In this document: one piece after another, positions 10,724 through 22,154 of the stretch
How positions within the stretch are numbered: position 1 is the stretch's first letter
Layout: every line of letters begins with the position of its first letter
Assembly (NCBI GenBank): GCA_020975405.1
Contig: JAIOWQ010000002.1
Location: 4,402,001-4,466,000, forward strand
Reading direction: 5' to 3'
DNA length: 64,000 bases
DNA from: Keithomyces neogunnii
Lineage: Eukaryota > Ascomycota > Sordariomycetes > Hypocreales > Clavicipitaceae
Program-made: the position numbers and the translations under genes
Notes under the pieces: model-generated
The model's database searches: none
What the model saw: the letters and a program-made list of their open reading frames with translations, nothing else
Told to the model about the DNA's origin: nothing

Positions 10724-13288
10724 TCTACTTGTTGACGAGTAAAGGGGGCGGCGAAGGCTGCCGAAGCCTAGTAAAGGTTTGTGGACCAGTGAGGGGATGG
10801 CGCTGGAGGCATCGGTAGACGCGGAAGCGTGCAAAGTTTAAAACAAAGAAGACGAGAATAAAGTCGGAAATGGGCGAATTGAAGCCGGCAATGGGGAGAA
10901 TAATTAGAGACGAGAAGGAGAAATGGCACGGAGGACAGCGGACGACAGATGGCAAGGATGAGAAGCGGCGCTTCTTATTAGTGCAGCTCGTTTCGGCCAG
11001 CGGGCAGACAAAGACAGCAGGAGCCCAGTGCCAAGCAACGTCCGGATTGCCAAGTCGCGACAGTGACACTCGCACAGTGACAGCTTGCACACGGTTAGCG
11101 CATGCAAGCAAGCTGGGACCTGTTGCACAAGGTTTGGAATTAGCCAAGGGGAAACAAGGAAACAAAACCATCAAGTGCTCAAGCACAACACTATGTACGG
11201 AGAATGTGCCACAACCCGATGCTCTGGAGCGCGCACTAGGAACACCAGCCATGCAAGGTGATCTGCTCCATAGATGTCGAGAAAATGCAAGCAGCTCAGG
11301 CAACGGCGCTGGAAGTGCGAGATGGCTGACAGCCAGGACGTTGATTGGAGACCAGGGCCGTGGACCTGAGGGGGCTTGGGTTAGGTTCAATCATGTGTGG
11401 CCGATTCCCCAAGTACGTGTGGCGCCTGTTATGCCTGGTGTGCATTTACTTTGTGCGCCGCAGAAAAACAGAAAACAGAAAAACACGCAATCAACCTACA
11501 GGTAGCTACCTAGGTACTTACTTAGTAGGTTTCGTATTACGACTGGTCATCGCCCTTCCAGGTACCTACCTAGGTGCCTAGGTAGGTAGGTCGTGCAATA
11601 GTCACCTCAAAAAAATATGGTCGGGGCTGGCGTATCGTAAAGCATCTTTTTTCACCCTGGTCTCTTGCAAGGTGCGTGCTCATTCTACAGCACATGCGAC
11701 GCACCTGAGCAGGAAATGATGATGCATGGACATGGGGGGGCGGCAACTGATAGCTCAATCTTAGAGTGTTGGGGGAGGCGGGGCTGGAGAATGTACCTAA
11801 GTACTTGTAAGTACCAGACATGTCGGCGGCCATGTGTCCAAACTCCTGACTTCAAAGCTCCCGACTACTTAGATGGCGTGCAAGACATGACGAGGGACGA
11901 AGGCAACACTGATACTTTGTGGTTTTCTGAAGTGATGCGCAGTGAAGTCGTTGTCCCCAGGCTTGACGAGGAAGTGACGCCAATCCGCCAACTCAATTGG
12001 CAGAGTGCCTAACCGATCTTGGACGCCACTGCCAGTGGTTCGTACCAAGTGGTCCTGGCTGCTCTGGACAAAGGAATGGTGGACGCAGCAGATGTAGATG
12101 AGGGGGGGGGCGCATCAGTTTAACACGGCTACTGCCATATGCGCTAGAGAATTGGGCTCGAGCACACACAGAGCCGCATGAACAATGCTATGATGCATCG
12201 ATGCCGGTGGCTCTATTGTCATATAATCGTAATAGGATGGGGACGGAGTATCAGGTAGATCAGGTAGAGCCAAATTGGCAAGAGAGTGGCCGCCAAGACC
12301 CGAGTCGCCATGTCATGCATGTGCCAAGTACTTGCGTCAATCGCACGCACATGTTACAAGGAGGCAATTTGTCTGTTTCCTCTTGTGTCTCGAGTACTGC
12401 AACAACTTGACTGGAACGCATCAGGCGCACTGGGTTGAGACCACCTGGCCACATGTTGGCCCGCGCAAGGTCACCTCTGCGGAATATCCAAGCCAATCCA
12501 GTGAATGAGCATCCCGTGAATGAGCATCATGCTTGATTGGGGGAGGGCTGGTTTTGGTTGCACCCTTTCCCCTCCTTTCTTTCCTTCCTTGGGTGGTTTG
12601 GCAAGCCAGCATGGGCATGAGCTTTGGGGGACGATGCCGGAGGGGGCCGACATTGAGCTCCTGACAGAGAGCAGGGGCCTACCACATGGCAGGTACTTAT
12701 ACCTACCTAGCATTGGAAGGGACCGAGGCAATTCACGACCCAGCGCCATGTTCCCTCCAATGCTCACTTTTCGCAACCCTCTTTTGACCATTGCCACCAG
12801 GACCAGCCACGAGCCCCCTGGGCAGCATGCTGAATGGTCTCGGGATTGGGCGCAGACTTTGCAAGAGGTTACGGCACTGCTGTTCCGGCGATTGGAACCA
12901 GGTACAATTGTGTGCCCAGTTCTGGCCCACGTGGCTCATCGCCTCCATCGACTTGTAGACTCTGGCCCGTCATGCGCCATCACACATTTCAACGCTCTTG
13001 TATGCTGAGTGTTGTATGATAGTACCGACGTTTATTTGACTGACCGTCCCAGCCCGCGCCTCTTCCAGCCATCTTGTTTGGTCATATTCAACCCTGCAAT
13101 ACAGCACCGGATCGCCATATGCCGCATGGAGCAACTTATTTGCACAGTGCAGCTCATACGGATGGGGCATGTCTTACAAAATGGCGTCCACGCTACGTAA
13201 TACACAAGATGTAGAATGAAAGGTGAACAAGACCTAAGTTGTTATATATAAGCAGAAAGCTTCCAACCCATACGCCCACAAATACAAT

Positions 13289-13370
13289 ATGGCATCCGCT
13301 ATTTACGGCTTGATAACTCATCATGAGACTTTTAATGACCACCTTGTCGTCCTTGGCACAGCAAATGGAG
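13289..13370 (+). other. Orphan exon-like ORF with TATA box and splice donor
   Basis: ATG at 13289 opens a 27-codon frame (MASAIYGLITHH, ending LVVLGTANGG) that stops soon after a textbook donor GGAG|GTGAGT at 13371. A TATATATAA-like element lies near 13240, about 45 bp upstream. I find no matching acceptor and continuing frame downstream before the T/G homopolymer block. It may be the first exon of a gene whose remainder is diverged or misassembled, a gene relic, or chance. Confidence 0.2.
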
Positions 13371-13497
13371 GTGAGTTAGACGTTGCCGGCGTCTAAATGA
13401 TGGAACCCATTGCTATCAAAGAGCTAAACCCGGCTGGTCCCAAGCATAATTTCCATGAGCCAAGTCCTCCCTTGACCCTCTTGATTTGGACGATCCA

Positions 13498-13559
13498 GTT
13501 TTTTGTTTTTTTTTTGGGGGGGTTGTTTTTTTTTTTTGTTGGGGGGGGGGGGGGGGGGT
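13498..13559. repeat. Poly-T/poly-G homopolymer block
   Basis: Runs of T interrupted by runs of G, including a G run of about 18. Such tracts are error-prone in sequencing, so the length is unreliable. Confidence 0.9.
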
Positions 13560-13871
13560 ACCAATTTTTCCATGTTCCCTTTTACCTCTTTCCTTTTCTC
13601 CTTTTTAATGGTCATCCTTGTGCGTCAGCAGACTGGCAGGGTGTTCGCGTGGACTCAATCGTGTTTTCATGATCCACCGAAATTTCATACCAGACTTGAC
13701 AGTCCAAATTGTTTCAATGCAGACGTCGACTACTTTGCGTCGACTGTTCCAAGTAATACAGGGTCAGAGTACAACTCCCAATGTCCCGGCCCAAAGGCAA
13801 AGGGGATTTTTGTACATAGATTGAGGCTGTGGTTGGTTGGAGGTTCCAAAAAGGATTGTGCTCAGAGGTTC

Positions 13872-15110
13872 TTAGACATCCCATTCCTCCTCGACCTCCT
13901 CGACCTCCTCGACTTCCTCAGCGGCGTCGTCTTTGAGGGCTGAGAATGCACCAAAGCTCTGAGAAGAACCAGTCTTGGGTACTGTCTTCAATGCAGGCGC
14001 AGCTTGCTGAACTTGTACAGTCGGCTGCTTGGGTGTATCATCCCCAGACTCGACGCTCTTCTTGCCTTTTTTGGACGATTTTGCAGGAACAGTGCTCCAC
14101 TCGTCGGCCTCATCCTTCAACATTTCCAGTTGTTCTTCTTCGGAGGGGAGAGAAGATACCCACGAATTCTCAGTCTTTGTTGGTGCGTGGTCCTTGATTG
14201 GAGCTGCAGGCTTGTCGAAGGTGTCCAAAGGCTGGTGGAGGGTACTTTTCACCCTCTCGGCGCCATCAACGCCGGCTCCATTAGGAGCGCCCTTGGCCCA
14301 AGAGTTGGAGCCATTGGCGGGCTTGAATTGTGAGCCATCTTTGGCGGGCCGACCCTCGGCGATACGAGCAGTTCGTCGCTGCTTTTCTTCCAAGACCTTG
14401 CGTTCCTTCTCTGCATCCTGGCGGGCTTCCTTGGCAGCTTCAGCCTTCTTCCTGTTTTGTCGTTGTTTCTTGGTCTCGATCTGCTCAGGCGCCTTGACAG
14501 TCTTTGGTTTCTTTTGCTGCTTATCCATGTCGGTAATCCGCAAGACTGAAGGACCCGCAGTGACGGGCTCAAGCATGTCGGCCACGCCCGAGGCATCCAC
14601 GAGGTGAGTGTCAGGGGACTCGACAGGAGACTGGTCATCATCCGCCTCAGCGCCAGTGTCTGAAGGCTTTTCGTCGGCAAATCCGTTATTCATTTGAGTT
14701 GCCTTGGACTGCTTGACAGATTTCTCCTTCTGCTTCCCCCCCTCAGACTTGCCGCTAAACTTCTTGCCTTCCTTCGCCTTGGCAAGTTGTTTGGCAAATT
14801 CTCGATTATCCACACCATCGTCTGACGTATCGTCTACCGAAGGCCTTGGCCATGGGGCTGGCTCTGAAGCCTGGACTCGGGATTTGGCCTTGGCCGCTTC
14901 TTGGGCCTCAGAGGTAAAGCTCTCTAGTCGCTGCTTCTTCTTTCTGTCCTCCTTGCGAGGCTCGACTTGCTGGTTCTTTGCGGAACGAGATGGGTTGGCC
15001 GCGGCCCGTCTGTTTTTCTGAGTGGAGACATGGTAAACTGCATAGCCTAGGCCAAAAAGCGTGGCATAGGCAGTAGCAGTGTACAGATAGCTCATATTTG
15101 AGTCAGCCAT
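13872..15110 (-). CDS. Lys/Glu-rich protein with N-terminal membrane anchor, function unknown
   Basis: 412 aa, single exon. The open frame extends upstream, but ATG at 15110 (MADSNMSYLYTATAYATLFG) is the natural start, since it opens directly into one hydrophobic helix (about residues 7-26, ending GLGYAVYHV). Next comes a long basic and acidic region with KKK and EEK runs and a predicted coiled coil (about 215-265, KKQRQNRKKAEAAKEARQ). The tail contains SWVSSLPSEEEQLEMLKDE and DEWSTVPAK segments and ends in a glutamate-rich repeat encoded by GAGGAGGTC units (EEVEEVEEVEEEWDV). The layout, an anchor plus a charged cytosolic coiled coil, suggests an ER or nuclear-envelope protein that binds RNA or ribosomes, but that is inference only. 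No named family is recognised. Confidence 0.75.
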   Translation of the reverse strand: MADSNMSYLYTATAYATLFGLGYAVYHVSTQKNRRAAANPSRSAKNQQVEPRKEDRKKKQRLESFTSEAQEAAKAKSRVQASEPAPWPRPSVDDTSDDGVDNREFAKQLAKAKEGKKFSGKSEGGKQKEKSVKQSKATQMNNGFADEKPSDTGAEADDDQSPVESPDTHLVDASGVADMLEPVTAGPSVLRITDMDKQQKKPKTVKAPEQIETKKQRQNRKKAEAAKEARQDAEKERKVLEEKQRRTARIAEGRPAKDGSQFKPANGSNSWAKGAPNGAGVDGAERVKSTLHQPLDTFDKPAAPIKDHAPTKTENSWVSSLPSEEEQLEMLKDEADEWSTVPAKSSKKGKKSVESGDDTPKQPTVQVQQAAPALKTVPKTGSSQSFGAFSALKDDAAEEVEEVEEVEEEWDV

Positions 15111-18100
15111 TTTGAAGGATGCGACGGGATATGCCAGGGCCAAACTGCGAGAATGTACGTGAAAAGTAACGTTCGCGGGACGTCGCAGGCAAGCTAACAA
15201 GGCTTGGTCCGGTGAGTCGGAGACAACCTCAGTGCACTGTGAGAGACTGGGGGGAGAGATCCGACGGCAGATTGTCGAGTCGATGGGACGACAAAAGTCG
15301 GGGTTCTTGTAGCAGTGCTTGGAGTCCAGGTATGGTTTGGTGTTGTCAAGATGTAAACGTGTTAAACAGGTCTTGAGTGGAGCTAGGCTGAACAATTATG
15401 CCAATTGCCAGCTCGAGCGGCCGAGATGCTAGACACTGTTTCGAAGAAGGCTGGTGTTGGGAAAGGAGATCAGGAGAGTTCGGTGGGGGCGGGAAAGGAG
15501 AATGGGTGACGTGTGCAAAAGCTGAGGTGGTACGAGAATGACGGAGAAAGGATCGGGGGATACGGAAAAATATGAAGAGCTGACAGCAAGCAGTGAAGTG
15601 ACAGCGGCGAGGGTGATGAAGAGTGAAGGAAAGAGCGTGATGATGCGTGGACGTGTAGTGGAGGAAGGATGCATGTGGCCAGATGAGAGGTTTCGTTTGT
15701 TGGCTTTGGTGGATTCGAAAACAGCTGCAGATGCGTGTGTCAAGCTGCACCACCCAATTCGAAAGTAACTTTTGGGTTAGAGCATCGAGTTGTGGCGACG
15801 TTGCCAAATGGCCAGAGGGGTGCCAGGCCGGCTCTTCAATTGGTCCCACCAGGGCGAGTCGCCTTGCCAGTGCATGCGCCCAGAACAGCATTGCTCTCTA
15901 CGAGCTTTATACACTTAAAATACCGCGATATGGAATACACCATAGCCTCATTACCAGTGCCGAAAACTTGTGCAATTACACAGTGCGCCAACTGGTCTGC
16001 TAAGCTCACTTATGCAGCTGCATCTTGGCCGCTTGAGCATTGAAATATAAAAAGGGGGGAGGCGCAAGGCACAGCGAGCCCAGCAATTAATAATTGGAAC
16101 TGCGTGCCCTGTGCCGCCTTGCTGGCAGGAACGAACAAGTGAAGACGGGACATTAGCCCTGTCAGACCCAACCGACCAACCAGGAGCCAGAGATTGGCCA
16201 GGATTGGCTTTTCTGAAGCACTCGGATGCTTGAAGGATGGGCCGTGTTTTGACTTGGCGCATATTCGGCACATGAGTCGACAGCAAAAGGGCGAATTACG
16301 GTTGCGGTTTTCCATGTCCGGCAGACAGCCATAATGCGCAGCCATAATTCACGGGCCACCCCCCAGGTGAATATGCAGCCATCGACCTCTGAATTACTAT
16401 TCGGGAAGCTACAGCAGTGAAGACGGAAATCGGCGTCGTTCACAGCATCTGCTGGCCTTTTTTCTGACTGCATCGCGCATTTCGATCTGTCAGCTAACTT
16501 ATCCTTGTCATGTCGCTCAAAATTGGCCTGCGTCAAGGGGAGGCCCCTCCGAGGGTGCGTGATGCGCTATGTCATGCGTCGTGTCCAGCATGCACAGGCG
16601 GCAGCAATGCAACACATGCATGATTTGAGCAATGATACCGGGGCAGTCATCTCATTCCTTGGTCTTCTTGCAGCGATGCCGGTGTACGCATATATAGCAA
16701 TGTCTTTGTTGCGGCGTCATGTATAGCTGTCCGTGTCTCGGTTCCGAGTGCCGCAATCCGTCAACAGTGGCAGCTACATGCACTGGCAAATTGTACTGAG
16801 CAACCGTAAACGCGTGAGAATGGCAAGTGTCGAGTGCAAAGCGCAAGTCGAGACAATGGAATTGCCATCCTATGGCGAATTACACGCATCCATTTTCATC
16901 TCGAGGCCCCGGGAACAATAGCAGTCAGGTACCGGAAATATAGGACGTCCCTATTTATAACGCGAACTACCCAACCCTTGCTCTTCTGGTAGCGCGGCGC
17001 ATCACGCTCAAAACTCGCTGCTTTGGATTTGCAAGAGGCGGCTTTCTACAGAAGAGAGGAGGTCTTGCTGGTGTTGGTATATCCAAGTTAGCAAGTTTAA
17101 GGATGGAAAAGGTGAGATAGATCAGCCCCAGGGGATGGTTATATAATTGTACTTCGCCGTATGAGGGTGATTGTTTCCGGGCATCCGGCCTACCAAGAAT
17201 AAGTCTGGCCTTTCTTCTGAAAAAGGTAATGCTTGGACCCCATGGCGCCACATTCCCTTTTGTTCGTCTTTTTGGCACATGGTTTAAATAGGTAATCTTT
17301 GTGCTGTGAGCACAAGGACTTACAGTTTGAAAAGTGTCTGGTTGATCCCATGCTGCTCCGATCGCGTAAAGGGCCCGCATCAATTAAGGCACTCTATCTT
17401 GTTTCTCTGCCAGAGAAGCATTTATGGCGCTTGTCAAGGAGTGGTGACATTCACTGCGGGGCACGTAGCTCCCTACCCTAGATACCCACCTAGGTGCTTA
17501 CACTTACTTACCTACCTAGGTAGGTACCTTCGCGCGCGGCCCCTGTTTTTGGTGACAGTTCTGGTGACAACTGCTGTCTTGCAATAGATAAAAATTATGA
17601 TACAGCCCACATGACTATTATAAATTGATTACAAGACAGCACTTTGTCACTAAACCTGTCACCAAAAACAAGGGTAGCGCGCCATGGTAGTTTGCATACT
17701 TCGAAGGGCCCAGGTACTTCAAGTATTGTCTGTATTTATGTCTGTATACGAAAGCAACACCATGCTTCAGCCTCTCGGCTGGTCAATTACATTTGGTCAG
17801 TCCTCGGTTTCCCAATTTCGCCAGCTGCTTCTGATTCAGCACTTCCCATGTCCGAAAACAAGCATCTGAAGCGCCACGGAGAAGGCCGACCGGCCACTGC
17901 CGAAGCAGACGTCTCCATTTGAGGTTCGACGGTGCGAGGCCCAAGTGCCACTTTTCTCGGTCGCCATTCTCCCCGCCCACGCTCTTGCTGAGGGGCTGTG
18001 GGCAGAAAAGCCCTTGCCTGGAACTTGCCTCGTGGCTTATCTACTTACCCAGAGTAGCTATCTAGAACTTGTATCATCAGCTTCTGGGTTCCGGCGATTT

Positions 18101-18404
18101 GTCAAAAGGACACACGGCAGAGAAAAGATTGCGCCGCACGCGCTCTGCAGCCATATCCGCATTCGGCTTGCTATCCGCTACCCAGTGCTGCAACCTCCGT
18201 GATCACAAAGGACATCGCTGTCCGTGCAGCTCGCTGAGCCCAGATCTTCCGTTTCATCCCCTCTTTCTGCTTTCACCTTGCTCGGCTCGTGTGTTGGGGA
18301 AAAAATAGAGATTCAAACCTGCTCCTCCTCCCCCTTCATCGCAATATATCGAATCTTCCACCGTTCTGTGCTTTGAAAGAACCCCCAAATTTGGGACGAC
18401 AAAG
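15111..18404. other. 3.3-kb intergenic tract
   Basis: Leader side of the anchored coiled-coil gene and promoter of the nucleoside hydrolase. Contains a MITE (17525-17689) inserted beside an ACCTAGGT tract (17481-17527). No other gene or RNA is evident. Confidence 0.6.
17525..17689. mobile_element. MITE-like element with 61/62-bp terminal inverted repeats
   Basis: The left arm (17525-17585) and the reverse complement of the right arm (17628-17689) align almost end to end with a single 1-bp gap. Both start TACC, and they share the blocks TGTTTTTGGTGACAG, GTGACAA and TGCTGTCTTG. The 42-bp centre is AT-rich and non-coding. Both ends are TA, as expected for Tc1/mariner-type target sites. No transposase is present, so it would be non-autonomous. 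The outer left edge abuts a CCTAGGTAGG tract. An alternative is a long hairpin RNA, but TA ends and arm symmetry favour a MITE. Confidence 0.75.
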
Positions 18405-19988
18405 ATGGCGCCACAAAAGATCATTATTGATACCGACCCGGGTGAGTGGCTCACCCCGTTGAGAAGCGCAGAATCTAGCGTCATCGGCAAAGGACTAACA
18501 AAATGACCGAGTGTAGGTGTTGACGATGTCATGGCCATGCTTCTGGCGTTGAGCGCCTCTCCCCAAGAGCTTGAGGTTGCCATGTTGTCCGTCACTTACG
18601 GAAATGTGCCCCTTCAAAGGTAGGTTGATACGTCGCATCACCAGCATGTATTCCTGTGAAAAGAGAGACCGCAAAGCTAAGGGAAACCAGCTGTCTTCGC
18701 AATGTTGTTGCCATGTTCCATGTTCTAGAAAAGGAGATGGAATGGAGAAAATCCACCGGTAGGATCGAAGGATTTGAGACCATGAAGAAGAATAAGCCCA
18801 TCGTTGCAGTTGGAGCTGAACACTCCCTCGAGGACGAGTGTTTAATGGCTGATTATTTCCGTGAGTTCTTTCGTAGCAGCCCGGCCGTCTACCATCATGG
18901 GCAATGTTCGCGGGTTCTTGAGGCTCGCAGGCACACGCACGCATAGTTGATGGACATTTGCGAATCTGTGTCTTGGCTAACTACGCTTTCGCGTTATAGA
19001 TGGTCTGGATGGATTACACAACGTCCACGAGGCGCATCCCCATCTTACCCCTGCCGAAACCTGGAAGTCGCTCTTCCAAGAAGACGCAACAGCAGAGGCC
19101 CACGCCCCGTCCCCCTTCTTTACACCTTCCAAACTGCCTGCCCACAAGGAGATTCTGCGAATCCTCAAAGAAAACCCCATCGACACCGTTTCAATCTGCG
19201 CTGTCGGGCCCTTGACCAATGTAGCTTTGGCAGCTGCTGAGGATCCCGAGACCTTCCTCCGAGTCAAGGAGCTGGTGGTCATGGGCGGGGCGATAAATGT
19301 CGAGGGCAACATCACTCCCGTGGCCGAATTCAACTGCTACGCCGATACCGTTGCCGCCGCCCGCGTCTATGCGCTGACCTCATACAATCCCTCGTCAACC
19401 ATGCCACCGCTTCCCCAGAAGCTGTCGACCTTGCCCGCGTACCCGGAGAAGCTTCCGCGCCGACTCAACCTGACGCTTGCCCCCCTCGACATCACAACTC
19501 CGCACCTCATCACCAAGAACTTCTTTGCGGAACGAATCCAGCCCTACATGGATGCAGGGAGCCCCCTGGCCACTTGGACAGCGCACTTTATCAAGGGAGC
19601 ATTTAGCCAGATTGAGAGAATGGAAGGTGACGGAAACGAGCCAGGCCTGTCTCTGCACGATCCGCTCACAGTGTGGTACATGCTGACGCACGACGACCCC
19701 AAGTGGAAGTTCCCCGCCAAGTTGGAGGACGTTCGTGTCGAGACATCGGGCCAATGGACTCGGGGCATGCATGTCATTGACAACCGCCTGCGAACCAAGC
19801 CAGCCGAGCTTGCGGCTCTGGCATCGTTGGATCCCCGTGAGAATCCAGATGTCTTCAACAACGACGAGGTCCCGGGTGACACGTACGGCTGGTTGAGCAT
19901 CCTCAAGGGCAATAATGTGAACCGTCTCATCGAGTCTCCTGGCGTCGACCTATTCAAGGACGTTTGGATGCAGCGCGTTTTTGCATAA
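18405..19988 (+). CDS. Inosine/uridine-preferring nucleoside hydrolase
   Basis: Four exons: 18405-18441, 18517-18619, 18691-18860, 19000-19988, giving 432 aa; all introns are GT..AG with CTAAC-like branch sites. The family hydrolyses the N-glycosidic bond of ribonucleosides in salvage. The N-terminus IIIDTDPGVDDVMAMLLAL contains the Asp cluster that holds Ca2+ and ribose; later come VTYGNV, SICAVGPLTNVALAA, LVVMGGAINVEGN and EFNCYADTVAAARV, all standard nucleoside-hydrolase blocks. A C-terminal HDPLTVWYM carries the last metal Asp. Exon 1 ends inside the DTDPG motif. There is no signal peptide, so it is probably cytosolic. Convergent with LSM8, 269 bp between stops. It could equally be a fungal 'uridine nucleosidase'; substrate preference cannot be read from sequence. 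Confidence 0.93.
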
Positions 19989-20257
19989 CAAGGAAGTGGA
20001 TCAGAAGCATGGTATATAAAGTCTGCCGTGCCGTCGCGTCGAGATAGATTCTATGCCAAGAATAAAGCTGGCTAGATGCCATGTTTTCCCATGGGTGTCT
20101 CCATAATATCAGCATATAAAAAATAAAAATAAAAAGAGGCAACCTCCAACATGGTCCCCGTTGATTCCCAAAACGCCGTCCCATGCCAATATTTTGATTC
20201 ATAAAGCACAAGTCGCCCATCCTTTGCCCTGGCCAGGGGGGGGGGCTGCAGTCTTGT

Positions 20258-20680
20258 CTAGATATGTTTGACGCCGCCTATTTCTGAGCCCTTGACCTCA
20301 GTCCAGTTGATGCTGTCGTCGAGCTTCTCGTCTATCAGGCCGACGGAACACACATTGTCGCCTCGAACAAGGTACAAGCCCAGGGGGTGTATTTCCGAGG
20401 GCTCATGGTCGTCTGTTTCGTGGATGACTCGTTCCTCGGTGTCGGTCAAAACCTGCGGCGCAAAGGGAAAACGTCAGTCACTGCCTCCGCAGCAGGGCGG
20501 GTGTGGGAAAGTTTTTGCATACCAGATTCGTCGACATGTCGCAAGCTGCCAGGGTGCCGACCAAGACTCGCGAGTCGGCCGTCACCACGAGCACCTTTTC
20601 TGTTGCACCCACGTCAGCACGCCCCACGAGCCCACGGGAAACGAGCACATACTATTCAGGTATCCTCCTAGAGTGGCCAT
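20258..20680 (-). CDS. LSM8: U6 snRNA-associated Sm-like protein LSm8
   Basis: Three exons: 20653-20680, 20523-20599, 20258-20452, giving 99 aa. The start ATG at 20680 gives MATLGGYLNKKVLVVTADSR, the first Sm-fold strands. Exon 2 ends in GTLAACDMSTNLV (Sm1 motif), and exon 3 has LGLYLVRGDNVCSVGLIDE, the Sm2 motif with the RGDN RNA-binding loop. LSm8 is the subunit that makes the LSm2-8 ring nuclear; the ring binds the U-tail of U6 snRNA and supports U4/U6 assembly. Length is close to the human protein (96 aa). The introns (53 and 70 bp) were placed by eye and keep phase. No single open frame covers the gene, so the first two exons are easily missed. Confidence 0.92.
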
Positions 20681-21198
20681 ATTTGCAAGAAAAACCCTAT
20701 CACTAAGCGTGCTGGTGGAGGGGAGAGTGGTATACCAGCAAGCTGGTGTTGGGGATGACCAAGTGCAGACGCAAAGAAGGTTGCTCTAGATTGGGGAGAG
20801 ACGCGCTAGGCTCGGTTGGGTCGGTTTTCTGTAATCACCACACGAAATTTCAGGCATGGGCTGAGCTTGAGCTTGGCAGAGGAATAATTTTGCAGCCAGA
20901 GATTAATTCCCACACGAGAATGGAGTTTACAGAGTCTACTTTGATACGTGTTGCGCTTCTACGGCATTGGTTTCCATCGCAAGCTTAGCAATCAAGGCCA
21001 AACTGCCTACTGAATCACGCACAAGCAAGCATTCTACCTCACAAACTCGCACCGACTCCCTCGAACAACGCTATCATAACCACAATTCTCATGTAGTGAA
21101 CACTTCGTCAGGGACTAGCAGGATTCACTCACAACGGAGCTTCTTCTTCTTCTTCTTCACCACGCCAGACAAGCCAGCGAGAGCAATGAAAAGAGCAA
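20681..21198. other. LSM8 promoter and U2 3' flank
   Basis: No gene seen. A CTT microsatellite at about 21140-21160 lies 3' of the U2 gene. Confidence 0.5.
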
Positions 21199-21387
21199 GG
21201 GTCGCGTCACCTGGAGGCAGTGTAATACCAGGGACACTGTGGGCGGAATCATGTGCAAGCACAGAGGAAACCGCCCAGAAGCCAAAAATAAGAATAATCA
21301 CGATTGGCCTCAATAGAGACCTTTCAGAGATTAAACTGAAAAGAACAGATACTACACTTGATCTAAGCCAAAAGGCAAAGAGAGCTA
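21199..21387 (-). ncRNA. U2 spliceosomal snRNA
   Basis: Reading the minus strand from about 21387, the RNA contains CTTTGCCTTTTGGCTTAGAT then CAAGTGTAGTATCTGTTCTT, the universally conserved U2 5' region. This includes the GUAGUA branch-point recognition sequence. Stem IIa follows (TCAGTTTAATCTCTGA), then the Sm site ATTTTTGG, and near the 3' end the stem-loop IV block CCTGGTATTACACTGCCTCC, nearly identical to vertebrate U2. The RNA is about 189 nt, like human U2 (about 188). U2 pairs with the intron branch site during splicing. Ends are placed by homology and may be off by a few bases. Two ORFs of about 120-150 codons overlap it and are not genes. Confidence 0.95.
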
Positions 21388-21435
21388 AAGAAGAAAGGAA
21401 AGAAAAATTCAAAAAGAGCGGCGGGTGAGCGAGAA

Positions 21436-21442
21436 TTATATA
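21436..21442 (-). promoter_or_regulatory. TATA box of the U2 snRNA gene
   Basis: TATATAA on the minus strand about 50 bp upstream of the predicted U2 5' end, followed by a pyrimidine-rich stretch. Position fits a core promoter; function inferred. Confidence 0.55.
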
Positions 21443-21828
21443 CCCGCTCACGGGGGCGGTGTGCCGGTGAGTGGCAGAAACGCTGACCAATCAGTGTGGT
21501 CCGAGCGGCTCCTTCCCTGTCTGCCTAGCGGTGGAGATTGCGGTGATTGGGCACCACAGGCGAGGCCCAGCCTGTTCAGTACTACCCTGTGCCTTTTCTC
21601 ATTTTCAGTTCAGCTGTGGCTCACCAGACATCTTGATCATCAGGCAAAGCGCCGCTTTGCCTGAGTTTTGCGTATGAAATGCGGAACGAAGGCAAGTAAA
21701 GATGCAGTTCCGAAGGCTGCAGCTGCCCGCTTTGCCTATTTAAAATGAATCTAATAGTGAGGCCAATAACTTTAGAATACTCATCGGCGATTGGATAACC
21801 AGGAATTTAAGGTACGTACCGAGTTAGT

Positions 21829-21933
21829 GATGCTTTTAGCAGGCGCGTTGATGCTTTTAGCAGGCGCGTTGATGCTTTTAGCAGGCGCGTTGATGCTTTT
21901 AGCAGGCGCGTTGATGCTTTTAGCAGGCGCGTT
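21829..21933. repeat. 21-bp tandem repeat, 5 exact copies
   Basis: Unit GATGCTTTTAGCAGGCGCGT plus T, five identical head-to-tail copies filling exactly 105 bp. Confidence 0.95.
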
Positions 21934-21990
21934 ATGATGTTACGGAAGGTGGGCGTGGTGTTGCGGAAGGTAGGCAGCGCCGCAGGCAGG

Positions 21991-22026
21991 AGCCCCCGGC
22001 AGGGCCCCCGGAGGGAAAAAACACAC
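21991..22026. repeat. GC-rich direct module, left copy
   Basis: CCCCCGGCAGGGCCCCCGG followed by AGGGAAAAAACACA. A closely similar module at 22501-22548 in the same orientation flanks the 24-bp array on its other side. Confidence 0.7.
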
Positions 22027-22062
22027 AATGCCACTTCATGATCTATGAAAAATAAATCTTCA

Positions 22063-22132
22063 AATCAAGCCCTTTGAATCAAGCCCTTTGAATCAAGCCC
22101 TTCGAATCAAGCCCTTCGAATCAAGCCCTTTA
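22063..22132. repeat. 14-bp tandem repeat
   Basis: About five copies of AATCAAGCCCTTTG with T/C variants. The core is a sequence relative of the adjacent 24-bp unit (AATCAAGCCC versus AATCGAGCCC). Confidence 0.85.
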
Positions 22133-22154
22133 AATCGAGCCTGGGCAGAGATTC

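Larger units (their letters stand above)
10247..13871. other. 3.6-kb intergenic tract
   Basis: No full-length gene seen. It holds a GGCGAGA repeat (10692-10723), two ACCTAGGT tracts (11490-11590) with related sequence near 11795 and 12695, an orphan exon-like ORF (13289-13370) and a T/G homopolymer block (13498-13559). Longest ORFs (for example 10870-11505 plus) have no domain-like features. Confidence 0.55.

Noticed and set aside
20967..21490. ORFs over the U2 locus (153 codons plus, 121 codons minus)
   Set aside because: The underlying sequence is the U2 snRNA; conservation follows RNA structure, not codons.
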